A DNA stretch of 64,000 nt, from positions 62,001-126,000 of the forward strand of contig NZ_LSRP01000129.1 in assembly GCF_001885585.1 (NCBI RefSeq). Reading direction: 5' to 3'. Both the position numbers and the translations under genes were made by a program. The notes under the pieces are model-generated. The model saw only the letters and a program-made list of their open reading frames with translations. It was not told the DNA's origin and searched no databases. Of this stretch, positions 10,405 to 19,223 are shown in pieces (position 1 is the first letter of the stretch; every line of letters starts with the position of its first letter). Origin of the DNA: Pararhizobium antarcticum. Lineage in GTDB: Bacteria; Pseudomonadota; Alphaproteobacteria; Rhizobiales; Rhizobiaceae.

Positions 10405-10989
10405 TTACGGCTTGCGCAGATCGGCGGCGGTCAGTTGCGTTTCGATGTGACTGACCATGCCTGCTCGCGCCAACGCGTAGACCTGCGCGCAGCCGGTGAT
10501 GGCAAATCCGAGCTTCTGCTGCAGCCGGAGCGATCCCGCATTGTCGGCAAACACCCCGGAATGCAACACCGTTTCCGGCATGCGCATGAAAAAGCGCGCG
10601 ATGGCGGCATGAACCGCCTCGCTTGCATAGCCCTTGCCCCAGTAGTAGCGGTTCAGCCAATAGCCGAGATTCCACTGGCCATGCCGCAGTTCAAGACCGA
10701 CACAGCCGATATGGACGTCGTCACCGGTGGTGATGGCAAGCGTCCAGTCAGGCAGCACGCCGGCTGTCTGGCGCACCAGCCAGTCGCGGGCATCCTGCGA
10801 GTGATAGGGCACCGGTACCCGCGCCAGCATGCGCGAGACCTGGTAATCACCGAGCGACTGGGCGATAGCATCGGCATCCGTCAGCCGGTGCGGTCGCAGG
10901 ATCAGCCGCGCCGTGTCGATGATCGGGCAGGGACCGGGGTCCGGCCGCGCCGCCGTCTGCTGCGGGCGGGGGAAGGTTAGCGTGGTCAT
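10405..10989 (-). CDS. GNAT-family N-acetyltransferase (RimJ/RimL type), distal
   Basis: The 194-residue protein reads as an acetyl-CoA-dependent acetyltransferase of the RimJ/RimL group: IIDTARLILRPHRLTDADAI at the N-terminus, LGYWLNRYYWGKGYASEAVH around the acetyl-CoA site, and DNAGSLRLQQKLGF. It overlaps the preceding acetyltransferase gene by ATGA and is clearly related to it, so the pair probably arose by duplication. Such genes commonly sit between rpmA and obgE in rhizobia. Targets may be ribosomal protein N-termini or small molecules; this cannot be told from sequence. Confidence 0.88.
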   Translation of the reverse strand: MTTLTFPRPQQTAARPDPGPCPIIDTARLILRPHRLTDADAIAQSLGDYQVSRMLARVPVPYHSQDARDWLVRQTAGVLPDWTLAITTGDDVHIGCVGLELRHGQWNLGYWLNRYYWGKGYASEAVHAAIARFFMRMPETVLHSGVFADNAGSLRLQQKLGFAITGCAQVYALARAGMVSHIETQLTAADLRKP

Positions 10990-11630
10990 CGTTGACCTCC
11001 CCAGCTGCGAAGCGACATCCAGGTCTTGCGGTCCAGCCTGTACCATTCGACGGCAATCGACCCGCCGAGCGCCATGCTGTCGACCATGCCCGAACCCTGG
11101 AACTGAAAGCCGCACTTCTGGATGACCCGCCGCGAGGCGAGATTCATCACCCGGCAGCGCGCATCAATCTGGTCGATACCGCGCGTGCGGAAGGCCATGT
11201 CGGTCAGCGCCTGCGCCGCCTCCGTGGCATAGCCGCTGTTCCAGTGCGGCTCGCCCAGCCAGTAGCCGAGTTCGGCTGTCCTGCCATCGGCATGCGGCTC
11301 GACACCGCAGCAACCGAGAAAGGCGCCATTATCCGCTTTGGTAATCGCATAGACGCACTTGCCAATCGCGCCCGTTTTCGCACGACGTACGAAATCCGCG
11401 GCATCGGCCACCGTATAGGGATGCGGCATGCGCGAAACCATGGTGGCGATATTGGCGTTGTTGGCAAGATGGGCAAGGGCGTCGATATCGTCTTCATGCG
11501 GCGCGCGCAAAACGAGCCTGGGCGATAACAATATCGGGCAATCGGTCCTTGACCGTTCCGGCCTCAGCCGTTCCTCTTGCGAGGCTATGGGAGACCGTGA
11601 TTGGTCTTCCCTCAACAATTCGGTTTGCAT
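10986..11630 (-). CDS. GNAT-family N-acetyltransferase (RimJ/RimL type), proximal
   Basis: This 214-residue acetyltransferase starts MQTELLREDQ after a clear GGAGG. Conserved parts are LSPRLVLRAPHEDDIDALAH, ELGYWLGEPHWNSGYATEAA and NLASRRVIQKCGFQFQGSG. It lies downstream of the rplU-rpmA terminator, so it is expressed either by read-through or from its own promoter. A family call is safe; the substrate is unknown. Confidence 0.88.
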   Translation of the reverse strand: MQTELLREDQSRSPIASQEERLRPERSRTDCPILLSPRLVLRAPHEDDIDALAHLANNANIATMVSRMPHPYTVADAADFVRRAKTGAIGKCVYAITKADNGAFLGCCGVEPHADGRTAELGYWLGEPHWNSGYATEAAQALTDMAFRTRGIDQIDARCRVMNLASRRVIQKCGFQFQGSGMVDSMALGGSIAVEWYRLDRKTWMSLRSWGGQR

Positions 11631-11650
11631 GGTCCGTCCTCCAAGACGTG

Positions 11651-11688
11651 AAAAAGGGGAGATTGGGCATTGCCCCATCTCCCCTTTT
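11651..11688 (-). terminator. Rho-independent terminator after rplU-rpmA
   Basis: On the minus strand a 12-bp stem (arms 11688-11677 and 11663-11652, AAAAGGGGAGAT paired with ATCTCCCCTTTT) is followed by TTTTT. It sits between rpmA and the acetyltransferase gene whose ribosome-binding site starts just past it. Confidence 0.85.
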
Positions 11689-11756
11689 GATCTTGGCCTG
11701 AACGGTCAGCGTCAGCCGGGTCGATGAGACGCCGGCTGTTTTAGAGCGCTACCGGC

Positions 11757-12026
11757 TTATTCCGCTGCTTCGGCTTTCGGCATTACAGACACGTACACGC
11801 GGCCATTGGCCTTGGTACGGTAGTTCACATTGCCGGCCGTAAGTGCAAAAATGGTGTGGTCCTTGCCGAGGCCGACATTGGCGCCCGGATGCCACTGGGT
11901 TCCGCGCTGGCGCAGGATAATGTTGCCCGGAATGACGACTTCGCCACCGAACTTCTTCACGCCGAGGCGCTTGGACTGCGAATCGCGACCGTTGCGCGAG
12001 GAACCGCCAGCTTTTTTGTGTGCCAT
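11757..12026 (-). CDS. rpmA: 50S ribosomal protein L27
   Basis: L27 reaches toward the peptidyl-transferase centre of the 50S subunit. The 89-residue protein begins [20 protein letters not shown] and contains [20 protein letters not shown] and [17 protein letters not shown], which are diagnostic. The N-terminus matches the non-cleaved type found outside Firmicutes. It lies 33 bases after rplU in the standard rplU-rpmA pair. Confidence 0.98.
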   Translation of the reverse strand: MAHKKAGGSSRNGRDSQSKRLGVKKFGGEVVIPGNIILRQRGTQWHPGANVGLGKDHTIFALTAGNVNYRTKANGRVYVSVMPKAEAAE

Positions 12027-12059
12027 GGATGGTCTCCTTTAAACCTTAGATCCGTTGTC

Positions 12060-12437
12060 TCAGTTTGCAGCTTCAGCGGCAGCGTCGTCGGACTTCTTGG
12101 AAGCCTTCTTCGCCTTCGCGCCGGCAACACCCGCGATATCCAGGATACGGACGGTGGTGTTGTGCTGGCGGTGGCCGCGGGTGCGCTTGGAGTTCTGGCG
12201 GCGACGCTTCTTGAAGGCGATAACCTTCTTGGCGCGGCCGTGTTCCACAACTTCGGCGCTGACAACGGCACCTTCGACAAACGGAGCACCGATGGCTGCA
12301 TCGGCGCCGACGCCGACCATCAGGATCTCGGTGAATTCGATCTTGTCGCCGACGGCACCTTCCAATTTTTCAATCTTCAGAACGTCGTTGGCGGCCACGC
12401 GGTACTGCTTACCGCCGGTCTTGATGACTGCGAACAT
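12060..12437 (-). CDS. rplU: 50S ribosomal protein L21
   Basis: L21 is a 23S-rRNA-binding protein of the large subunit. The 125-residue protein starts [14 protein letters not shown] and contains the RNA-binding stretch [17 protein letters not shown]. The alanine/lysine-rich tail ([20 protein letters not shown]) is an extension beyond the core, common in alphaproteobacteria. It heads the ribosomal operon behind the promoter at 12589-12617. Confidence 0.98.
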   Translation of the reverse strand: MFAVIKTGGKQYRVAANDVLKIEKLEGAVGDKIEFTEILMVGVGADAAIGAPFVEGAVVSAEVVEHGRAKKVIAFKKRRRQNSKRTRGHRQHNTTVRILDIAGVAGAKAKKASKKSDDAAAEAAN

Positions 12438-12588
12438 TTTTTATCCTTTCATGTTCGTTCCGGCTCTTCGCTTGAAGGCGAGGCCGTCTTTTTCTTCAGT
12501 CGGACATGACAAGGCGTGAGCCTTGCCGGTGAACGGGCACAATAGGCACCCTTCGCGGTCTGGACATGCCACACCACTTCAAGTGGCG

Positions 12589-12617
12589 CGATTACGGGAA
12601 GTCGGTCAAACTGTCAA
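12589..12617 (-). promoter_or_regulatory. Sigma-70 promoter for rplU-rpmA
   Basis: On the minus strand TTGACA (12617-12612), a 17-base spacer and TAATCG (12594-12589) precede rplU with a leader of roughly 140 bases. The leader can form a small CCACTT/AAGTGG stem just after the start site and another stem near the ribosome-binding region. Confidence 0.65.
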
Positions 12618-12723
12618 GATCAAAGCCCGGGGATTGCTGCATATTCCTGTCACATGCCCCTTGTCATCGCGCAAATCTGCCGCTATGAACCGCCTCGCGC
12701 CAATGGCGCCGACCTGATTGACC

Positions 12724-12813
12724 GGAGAGGTGGCAGAGTGGTCGAACGCACCGCACTCGAAATGCGGCATACCTGCAAGGGTATCGTGGGTTCAAATCCC
12801 ACCCTCTCCGCCA
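12724..12813 (+). tRNA. tRNA-Ser (anticodon CGA)
   Basis: The acceptor arms GGAGAGG (12724-12730) and CCTCTCC (12803-12809) pair perfectly and are followed by G and an encoded CCA. The anticodon stem CCGCA/TGCGG encloses the loop CTCGAAA, giving anticodon CGA, which reads UCG. A long variable arm (ATACC/GGTAT stem) marks a class II tRNA, and the T loop is TTCAAAT. Total length is 90 bases. Confidence 0.97.
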
Positions 12814-12981
12814 TTACGGACTTGGCTTGCCTGTCCCTTTCCATTTCTTGTTTTAATTGATCTCACTGCAGTAACAGGCACTATGCAGGCCAAATGCCCG
12901 TGCGTTTCGCTGGATTATTTGCCTTTCCTATCGAGTGCAGTTTGTGGCCTCGTCTCCTCGAAAACACAGCGTTGAGGGGGT

Positions 12982-13007
12982 TGCCAGAGCCTCGAAAGGT
13001 TCTGGCA
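12982..13007. terminator. Hairpin downstream of the chemoreceptor gene
   Basis: An 11-bp stem with one G-T pair (TGCCAGAGCCT / AGGTTCTGGCA, loop CGAA) lies 16 bases beyond the stop of the minus-strand chemoreceptor gene. No T tract follows on either strand, so it is only a possible terminator. Confidence 0.4.
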
Positions 13008-13023
13008 GGATTCGCGGATCGAC

Positions 13024-14619
13024 CTATGCTGCAACACGCGACGGAACGTCGCCCGCCCTGCGGCCGACTTTGAAACGGCCGATCAGTTGCTCGAGCAACT
13101 TTGCCTCGCCGGCGACCGAGCCGATGGCAACCGTTGATTCTTCCACCATGGCGGCGTTCTGCTGCGTGTTGCGATCGATATCGGATATTGCTGCCCCGAT
13201 ACCGTTGAGTTCGGTGGACTGCTGGCGCGATCGCACAACGATTTCCGCCACATGGGCACTGATCGCGGCCACCTCCAACGCAATGCCATTCAGGGCTTTG
13301 CCGGTCTTGTCGACGAGTGTGACGCCGTGTTTTACGTGGTCGGCCGACACGCTTACCAGGGCCTTGATTTCCTTGGCTGCTGCTGCGGAACGTTGGGCGA
13401 GCTCACGAACCTCCTGGGCGACGACCGCAAAACCCTTCCCGGCATCACCGGCGCGGGCAGCTTCGACACCCGCGTTGAGTGCAAGAAGGTTGGTCTGAAA
13501 GGCAATTTCATCGATGACCCCGATGATCTGGCCGATCTCGCGCGACGAATTCTCAATCATCAGCATTGCCTCGACGGCATTGGCAACCACAGCGCTCGAA
13601 CCCTCGGCGCCGGATTTTGCTGTCGCAACCATACCGCCAACCCTTTCGGCAAGCTGGCTCGTTCCCCGAACGGTCTCCAGCACATTCGAAAGCAAGGAGG
13701 CCGTTTCCGAAATGGAGACAGCCTGTGTTTCCGTGCGTCGGGACAGGTCCGTATTGGCTTGATTGATCTGCACCGAACCGTTGCGGACCGAGTTCGCGAC
13801 ATCGCCGACCTGCTTGAGCACGCCGTCGAGCTGCTCGACCGATTCGTTAAATGCATGACGCAGATCATTGAGGTCACCATCAAGCGCATCAGAGATGCGC
13901 ACGGTCACGTCTCCACCCGACAGCTTTGACAGAGCCGACCGAAGACAAGTGACGGCAAAGGTGACCGAGGCGTGGGCCTTGGCGTTCAATTGCTCACGCG
14001 CTTCCCGCTCCTGTGTCGCAGCGGCGTCAGCCAGACGCGCCTTTTCCGTCATCGCCACCGCTGCGCTGCTCGCATTGTGCGCCTGTTCCACGGAGCTGTC
14101 GGACCGGCGGAATGCGGAAACCATTGCCGAGGTCAGGGCGATGAGCGAGCCGGCCTGGGCCACGAGCACGACCGCGTGCAGAATGACCCGGTTAAAAGAC
14201 GATTCGCCGGGAAAGACCGCAAACGGAATGAGGGCATAGAAAAGAAGATGATGGACCGCGACGAGGCCTGCATAGGCAACGATGGCGCGCCAATCGACCC
14301 AGGCGGCACAGATCGCCAAGGAGGCGAAGAAATACATATGGATATCAATCTGCAGCGGCGAGCCCTCGAACGCATAAACGAGAAAACCGACGCTTGCGGC
14401 CATGGCCATGGAGGTGATCACTCGGGTCGCAGGACCGGAGCTATCCCGCCACCAAGTCGCGGTTGCCATGATCGTAATGATGGCGGCGGCTATCAGGGAC
14501 GGCAAATCGATGGCCTCCGCCCTTAAAAGATTTCTCGCAACCAGCAGAGCGAAATTGAGCCAGAGCAGGCTGATAATGCCCACTGCAGTCCGCGTGCGGA
14601 GTTTTTCCAAAGCATCCAT
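13024..14619 (-). CDS. Methyl-accepting chemotaxis protein with multi-pass membrane sensor
   Basis: This 531-residue chemoreceptor has about six predicted membrane segments in the first 190 residues and no large periplasmic loop, so any signal is probably sensed in or near the membrane. The HMYFFASLAICAAW segment is typical of this receptor subtype. A HAMP-like region (about 240-300, SGGDVTVRISDALDGDLNDL) leads to the signalling hairpin with the conserved tip DEIAFQTNLLALNAGVEAAR. The start MDALEKLRTRTAVG was chosen because a longer frame overlaps the upstream gene, whose stop lies one base before this ATG. Confidence 0.92.
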   Translation of the reverse strand: MDALEKLRTRTAVGIISLLWLNFALLVARNLLRAEAIDLPSLIAAAIITIMATATWWRDSSGPATRVITSMAMAASVGFLVYAFEGSPLQIDIHMYFFASLAICAAWVDWRAIVAYAGLVAVHHLLFYALIPFAVFPGESSFNRVILHAVVLVAQAGSLIALTSAMVSAFRRSDSSVEQAHNASSAAVAMTEKARLADAAATQEREAREQLNAKAHASVTFAVTCLRSALSKLSGGDVTVRISDALDGDLNDLRHAFNESVEQLDGVLKQVGDVANSVRNGSVQINQANTDLSRRTETQAVSISETASLLSNVLETVRGTSQLAERVGGMVATAKSGAEGSSAVVANAVEAMLMIENSSREIGQIIGVIDEIAFQTNLLALNAGVEAARAGDAGKGFAVVAQEVRELAQRSAAAAKEIKALVSVSADHVKHGVTLVDKTGKALNGIALEVAAISAHVAEIVVRSRQQSTELNGIGAAISDIDRNTQQNAAMVEESTVAIGSVAGEAKLLEQLIGRFKVGRRAGDVPSRVAA

Positions 14620-14620
14620 T

Positions 14621-14941
14621 TTAGGCTCCTGCCTGGCAACCGGCCGCCAGAATGTGATTGAGAACAAGGATTGCACCCGCACCGCGCAGGCGACCCGGGA
14701 AATCCGCCTCTTTAGAGTAGGCGACGGCGACCCAGGGTGAGGCGCCCGCAAGAACGAACGTTCCATCGGCGTTGCCGATAACGTCCATCATGTGGTCGGG
14801 CGGAAGGCGCGGGTCCGTAACGACCAGAACGAACGGCCCACGAGGCAGACAAAGCGCGCCAAGGAACAGCCCGGAAAAAACGAGAAGATGAAGGAGTATC
14901 ACTCGGCGACCCGAATTTGCGGTTTTGGGCAGTGGCGTCAT
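14621..14941 (-). CDS. Small membrane-anchored protein coupled to the chemoreceptor gene
   Basis: I do not recognise this 106-residue protein. It has a basic N-terminus, one strong membrane segment (VILLHLLVFSGLFLGALC, about residues 15-33) and then about 70 residues that should lie outside the cytoplasm. Its TAA ends one base before the chemoreceptor ATG, so the two must be cotranslated. This suggests a partner role, such as an accessory sensor. A GTG at 14950 is an alternative start; no strong ribosome-binding site favours either. Confidence 0.6.
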   Translation of the reverse strand: MTPLPKTANSGRRVILLHLLVFSGLFLGALCLPRGPFVLVVTDPRLPPDHMMDVIGNADGTFVLAGASPWVAVAYSKEADFPGRLRGAGAILVLNHILAAGCQAGA

Positions 14942-15181
14942 TGCGAGCACATCGAAGGTTCATAGAGGCGTCTGTTTCATCGTCGCGGCCCCCTGCAACG
15001 CGACGAACAAACCTGAACACAATATTAGGGCTATATGGTTGAGGATATCTTAAACGAACACTTCCTTCGCTGCCCTTTGGGCAGATATTGCCGAGGCATG
15101 CCGACATGGGCCTGTTGTGGCTGTTGCCTGTCCCACTGTCGGTATAAGACGGATCATCATGGATAGGGCGGTGGGTGTTTG

Positions 15182-16384
15182 ATGGCGCGGGTGGTGATTG
15201 TCGGAGGGGGACCTTCAGGATTGATGGCGGCGGAGGTTCTGGCGTCGGCGGGGCATGCCGTGACGGTCTATGAGGCCATGCCGACGGTCGGACGCAAGTT
15301 CCTGCTGGCGGGAAAGTCCGGTCTCAACATCACCCATTCCGAGGATCACACGCGTTTTCTGTCGCGGTTCCAGCCTTCCGGCGACCGGCTTTGGCCGGCG
15401 GTCGAGGCATTTCCGGCGGCAGCGGTGCGGGCCTTTGCGCTGGCGCTCGGCACCGAGACATTCATCGGTTCCTCAGGCCGTGTCTTTCCGACGGTCATGA
15501 AGGCATCACCGCTGTTGCGGGCCTGGTTGCGGCGTCTGGAAGGGCAGGGCGTCGAAATCCTCACCCGGCATCGCTGGACAGGGTTCGTCGACGGTGGGCT
15601 GCGCTTCGACACACCGCAGGGCACAAAGGTGGTCGAGGCTGATGCGTCGCTGTTGGCGCTGGGCGGTGCAAGCTGGCCGCGTCTGGGCTCCGATGCCGCC
15701 TGGGTGCCGTGGCTGCGCGAACGCGGCGTTGATGTCGCCGATCTGCGCCCGGCCAATTGCGGTTTCGATGTTGCCTGGAGCGACCTCTTCCGGGAGCGGT
15801 TTTCCGGCGTGCCCGTCAAGTCCGTCACCGCTGCGACGGACGCAGGGCCTATTCATGGAGACTTCGTGGTGACGCAGAACGGCATAGAGGGCAGCCTCGT
15901 CTACGCCCATGCCGCAAGTCTACGGGATCGTCTTGAAACAGAGGGCGTTGCCTCCTTGTTGCTTGATCTGATGCCGGGCCGGACTTTGGCGCGGCTTACA
16001 CAGGACCTGTCGAAACAGGGTGGCAAGGCAAGCCTTGCCACCCGGTTGCGCAAGGGGGCGGGCATTGATGGCGTCAAGGCCGCTTTGCTGCGGGAGTTCT
16101 CAAGCGAGACAGAGCGTCGCGACCCGCAAAAGCTATCCCGGATGATCAAGGCTTTTGCCCTGCCCGTCGTCCGTCCACGCCCCATTGCCGAGGCCATTTC
16201 GTCGGCCGGCGGCATAGGCTGGGGCGCGATCGACGATGGCTACATGCTGCGCGCCCTGCCGGGCGTGTTTGTCGCCGGCGAGATGATCGACTGGGAGGCG
16301 CCGACCGGCGGTTATCTGCTGACGGCCTGTTTTGCCACCGGCCGCGCTTCGGCAGACGGCATCGCCCGTTGGCTGGCGCGCTGA
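15182..16384 (+). CDS. HI0933/YhiN-type flavoprotein (TIGR03862-like)
   Basis: The 400-residue protein begins with a dinucleotide-binding motif VVIVGGGPSGLMAAEVLA and the family stretch GRKFLLAGKSGLNITHSE, and ends with an FAD-contacting region GVFVAGEMIDWEAPTGGYLL. These are signatures of the HI0933-like aminoacetone-oxidase/BaiN family. The physiological reaction of this family is not established. The gene stands alone; its end is 11 bases from the end of uxuA on the other strand. Confidence 0.88.
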   Translation: MARVVIVGGGPSGLMAAEVLASAGHAVTVYEAMPTVGRKFLLAGKSGLNITHSEDHTRFLSRFQPSGDRLWPAVEAFPAAAVRAFALALGTETFIGSSGRVFPTVMKASPLLRAWLRRLEGQGVEILTRHRWTGFVDGGLRFDTPQGTKVVEADASLLALGGASWPRLGSDAAWVPWLRERGVDVADLRPANCGFDVAWSDLFRERFSGVPVKSVTAATDAGPIHGDFVVTQNGIEGSLVYAHAASLRDRLETEGVASLLLDLMPGRTLARLTQDLSKQGGKASLATRLRKGAGIDGVKAALLREFSSETERRDPQKLSRMIKAFALPVVRPRPIAEAISSAGGIGWGAIDDGYMLRALPGVFVAGEMIDWEAPTGGYLLTACFATGRASADGIARWLAR

Positions 16385-16395
16385 TACAGTCTTCC

Positions 16396-17574
16396 TCAGC
16401 CGCCCAGTTGATCGACGGCGGCGATGATGCCGCGCAGTTCGGCCAGACCCTTCAGACGGCCGATGCAGGAATAGCCGGGATTGACCTTCTTGTTCTGGTC
16501 GTCGATCAGGAGATGGCCGTGGTCGGGGCGCATCGGGATGACGCAGTCCTCCCGCCCTTCTACCTGCCTGCGCTTCTCCTCGGCCCGCAGCACTGAAATC
16601 AGCGAGACCATGTTGACGTCGCCGGCCAGATGTTCGGATTCGATGAAGGATCCGTCCGGTTCCTTCGAGACATTGCGCAGATGGGCAAAATGGATGCGGT
16701 CGGCAAAACGGCTGGCCATGGCGACGACGTCATTGTCCGGGCGGGATCCATAGGAACCGGCACAGAGCGTGATGCCGTTGGCGGGATGATCGACGGCATC
16801 GAGGATCGCCTGAACGTCATCGGGCGTCGAGACAACGCGCGGCAGGCCAAACAGCGGGAAGGGCGGATCGTCCGGGTGGATGGCGAGCCGGACGCCGTTT
16901 TCCGCAGCGACAGGGACGACCTCCTGCAGGAATTCGACGAGATTGGCACGCATGTCCGCGTCGGAAATCGCGTCGAAGGCGGCGATATGACCGCGGATCG
17001 TTTCGCGCGTGTGGCTGTCCTCGCCGCCGGGCAGGCCGGCAATGATGTTCTTTTCGAGCGTCAGGATCTCGTCTTCGCTCTTCTCGGCAAGACGCATCCG
17101 GGCAGCCTCGACGATTGCGGCATCATAGCTGTCCTCGGCCGCGCGCCGCTTCAGCACGAAAACGTCATAGGCAATGAAGTCGATCATGTCGAAGCGCAGT
17201 GCATAGCCGCCGACGGCGGTCGGATACATCAGGTTGGTCCGCGTCCAGTCGACCACCGGCATGAAATTGTAGCAGACGACAGGCACGCCACCGCGGCCGA
17301 GATTGGCAAGGCTGGTCTTCCAGGCATCAAGCGTGCGACGCCAGTTTGCATCGCGCAGCTTCAGCGCAGAGCCGACCGGGATGGATTCGCAGACGGACCA
17401 TTGCATGCCGGCCTTGCGGACCAGCGCCATGCGCTCGGCGATATCGTCCGGCGTCCAGGCGCGGCCGTCATAGATGTGATGCAGGGCCGTGACGACACCG
17501 TGTGCGCCTGCCTGCCGCGCATCGGAAAGCGTTACCGGATCGTCCGGACCGAACCATCGCCAGCTCTCAAGCAT
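16396..17574 (-). CDS. uxuA: Mannonate dehydratase UxuA
   Basis: UxuA dehydrates D-mannonate to 2-keto-3-deoxygluconate in hexuronate breakdown. The 392-residue protein has the TIM-barrel features of the family: MLESWRWFGPDDPVTLSDAR, VCESIPVGSALKLR, CYNFMPVVDWTRTNL, and metal ligands in LAIHPDDPPFPLFGLPR, TLCAGSYGS, HLRNV and MRPDHGHLL. It is transcribed away from a GntR regulator whose upstream region carries two related 13-base repeats. That regulator may control both directions. Confidence 0.94.
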   Translation of the reverse strand: MLESWRWFGPDDPVTLSDARQAGAHGVVTALHHIYDGRAWTPDDIAERMALVRKAGMQWSVCESIPVGSALKLRDANWRRTLDAWKTSLANLGRGGVPVVCYNFMPVVDWTRTNLMYPTAVGGYALRFDMIDFIAYDVFVLKRRAAEDSYDAAIVEAARMRLAEKSEDEILTLEKNIIAGLPGGEDSHTRETIRGHIAAFDAISDADMRANLVEFLQEVVPVAAENGVRLAIHPDDPPFPLFGLPRVVSTPDDVQAILDAVDHPANGITLCAGSYGSRPDNDVVAMASRFADRIHFAHLRNVSKEPDGSFIESEHLAGDVNMVSLISVLRAEEKRRQVEGREDCVIPMRPDHGHLLIDDQNKKVNPGYSCIGRLKGLAELRGIIAAVDQLGG

Positions 17575-17594
17575 TTGTCGTCTCTCCTTCGTTA

Positions 17595-17672
17595 ATGTTG
17601 GACAATAGAATGAAGAATCCTGCCGAAATCAAGAGTTATGGATTGATTGGTCGATTATGTTGGGCATATAAA
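17595..17672. promoter_or_regulatory. Divergent uxuA/gntR control region: promoter and repeated operator-like sites
   Basis: Two related 13-base repeats, ATGTTGGACAATA (17595-17607) and ATGTTGGGCATAT (17657-17669), lie in the 129-base gap. A plus-strand promoter TTGATT (17643-17648), 18-base spacer, TATAAA (17667-17672) overlaps the second repeat. A regulator bound there would block its own promoter, and the first repeat lies close to the uxuA start. The sites were found by eye. Confidence 0.45.
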
Positions 17673-17703
17673 ACGGTATCAGGGCAAAACAGACAGGCAG
17701 GAC

Positions 17704-18432
17704 ATGCAAGGCGGCGGACGCGCATCGGCGGTGGACGGGATGGTCCAGCATATACGCGGCCTGATCCGGGAGCGCGGGCTGACTGTCGGCGACGTGCTTC
17801 CGAGCGAAGGCGAGCTTGCCGTCATGTTCGATGCGAGCCGCAACACCGTAAGGGAGGCCTTCCGCACCTTGAAGGCCTATGGTGTGGCCGAATCACGCCA
17901 GAAGGTGGGTGCGGTGCTGACCGATCAGCATCAGGTGGCGATGCGCGATCTGTTTTCCTTCGCGATGGACATATCCGTCGATGCGTTTCGCGATATCCAG
18001 GGTTATCGACGGCTGACCGAGATGAACCTGTTCGATCTCCTGGCAGGCCGGATCGGCGAGGACACACTTGCCGAGATGGATGCCGTCAACGCCCGCATTG
18101 GCCGCGCCACAACACCTGAAGACGCCTCGGATCTGGATTTCCAATTTCATCGGCTGATGGTCGAGGCGGCGGGCAATCGCACATTGTCGGAGACCTACGG
18201 CATGCTGAAACCGGTGATCCGGCGGCTGATGCTGGCCGGAAAATCGCATCGGCTGGCGCTTGAAGGGGTTGTCGCCGAACATGCCGAGATCGTCCAGGCG
18301 CTGCGCAAAACCGATCGGATCGCCTTCGTCTACCATATGAACCGGCATCTCGATGCCGGCCTAGAATTCATTCCGCCGCCCGGACGGCCAGACGCCGGAC
18401 ACGGTGCTGGCCTGCAGGAGGATGCTCGATGA
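17704..18432 (+). CDS. GntR/FCD-family regulator of the hexuronate/sugar cluster
   Basis: The 242-residue protein has an N-terminal winged helix (about 10-70: VLPSEGELAVMFDASRNTVR then EAFRTLKAYG) and an FCD effector domain with metal-site histidines (DFQFHRLMVEAAGN, EHAEIVQALR). The ATG at 17704 was preferred to a TTG at 17647, which would place coding sequence over the promoter. It overlaps the SDR gene by ATGA. Its position between uxuA and sugar genes points to a UxuR/ExuR-like role sensing a uronate or aldonate. Confidence 0.88.
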   Translation: MQGGGRASAVDGMVQHIRGLIRERGLTVGDVLPSEGELAVMFDASRNTVREAFRTLKAYGVAESRQKVGAVLTDQHQVAMRDLFSFAMDISVDAFRDIQGYRRLTEMNLFDLLAGRIGEDTLAEMDAVNARIGRATTPEDASDLDFQFHRLMVEAAGNRTLSETYGMLKPVIRRLMLAGKSHRLALEGVVAEHAEIVQALRKTDRIAFVYHMNRHLDAGLEFIPPPGRPDAGHGAGLQEDAR

Positions 18433-19214
18433 GCGAATTTGACGGCAAGGTCGCCCTTGTCACGGGAACCACAGGTATTGGTCGGGCGGTGGCCCTGCAC
18501 CTTGCCCGCCAGGGCGCCTCTGTCACAGTGCTCGGGATCGACACGGTCGCCAATGCCGCCCTTCGGGATATCGCTGTCGCCGAGGGGCTGTCTCTTGTTG
18601 TGCTGGAGACCGACGTCTCCATGCCCAGCGCTGTCGGCGAGGCGATGGCGACGGCGGCCGCGCGTTTCGGCGGGCTCGATATCATCGTCAATTCGGCTGC
18701 CGTGCATCCCTATGGGACAGCCGAAACGACATCCTTCGAAGCCTTCATGCGCTGCATGGCCGTCAATGTCGGATCGATCCACCTGACGGCCGAATTCGGC
18801 GTGCCGCAGATGCGCAAGCGTGGCGGCGGCGTCATCATCAATCTGTCAAGCGTGCAGGGTCACGCCTGCCAGAGCGGTGTCTCGGCCTATGTCGCCTCGA
18901 AAGGGGCCATCCATGCGTTGACACGGGCGATGGCGCTGGATTTTGCAGCGGATCGCATCCGGGTGGTTTCGATCAGCCCGGGTTCGGTGCGCACGCCGAT
19001 CCTTGAACTTGCTGCCCGCACCTTCGAGGGGCCGGATGCGGACATCGATGCGGTGTTCCAGCGGTTCGGCGCGGCCCATCCGCTCGGGCGCGTCGGCGAA
19101 CCGGAGGAAGTGGCAGCGCTGGCGGCCTTTCTCGCCTCCGAGAAGGCGGGATTTATCACGGGCTCGGATCACCGCATCGACGGCGGTCTGACGGCCGGTA
19201 TCGGCGTCCGATAG
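18429..19214 (+). CDS. SDR-family NAD(P)-dependent oxidoreductase
   Basis: This 261-residue classical short-chain dehydrogenase has the cofactor motif TGTTGIGRAVALHLA, NSAAV, the catalytic serine in INLSSVQGH and the YVASK pair (Tyr, Lys), and ends with the usual FITGSDHRIDGG. Being downstream of a GntR regulator and next to uxuA, it may oxidise or reduce an aldonate or keto-sugar, for example a D-mannonate/fructuronate interconversion. That assignment is from context only. Confidence 0.85.
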   Translation: MSEFDGKVALVTGTTGIGRAVALHLARQGASVTVLGIDTVANAALRDIAVAEGLSLVVLETDVSMPSAVGEAMATAAARFGGLDIIVNSAAVHPYGTAETTSFEAFMRCMAVNVGSIHLTAEFGVPQMRKRGGGVIINLSSVQGHACQSGVSAYVASKGAIHALTRAMALDFAADRIRVVSISPGSVRTPILELAARTFEGPDADIDAVFQRFGAAHPLGRVGEPEEVAALAAFLASEKAGFITGSDHRIDGGLTAGIGVR

Positions 19215-19223
19215 GAGGGAACA

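Noticed and set aside
12440-12590. Possible ribosomal-protein autoregulatory leader before rplU
   Set aside because: Two weak stems are present, but no known L21-type leader motif can be matched in alphaproteobacteria.
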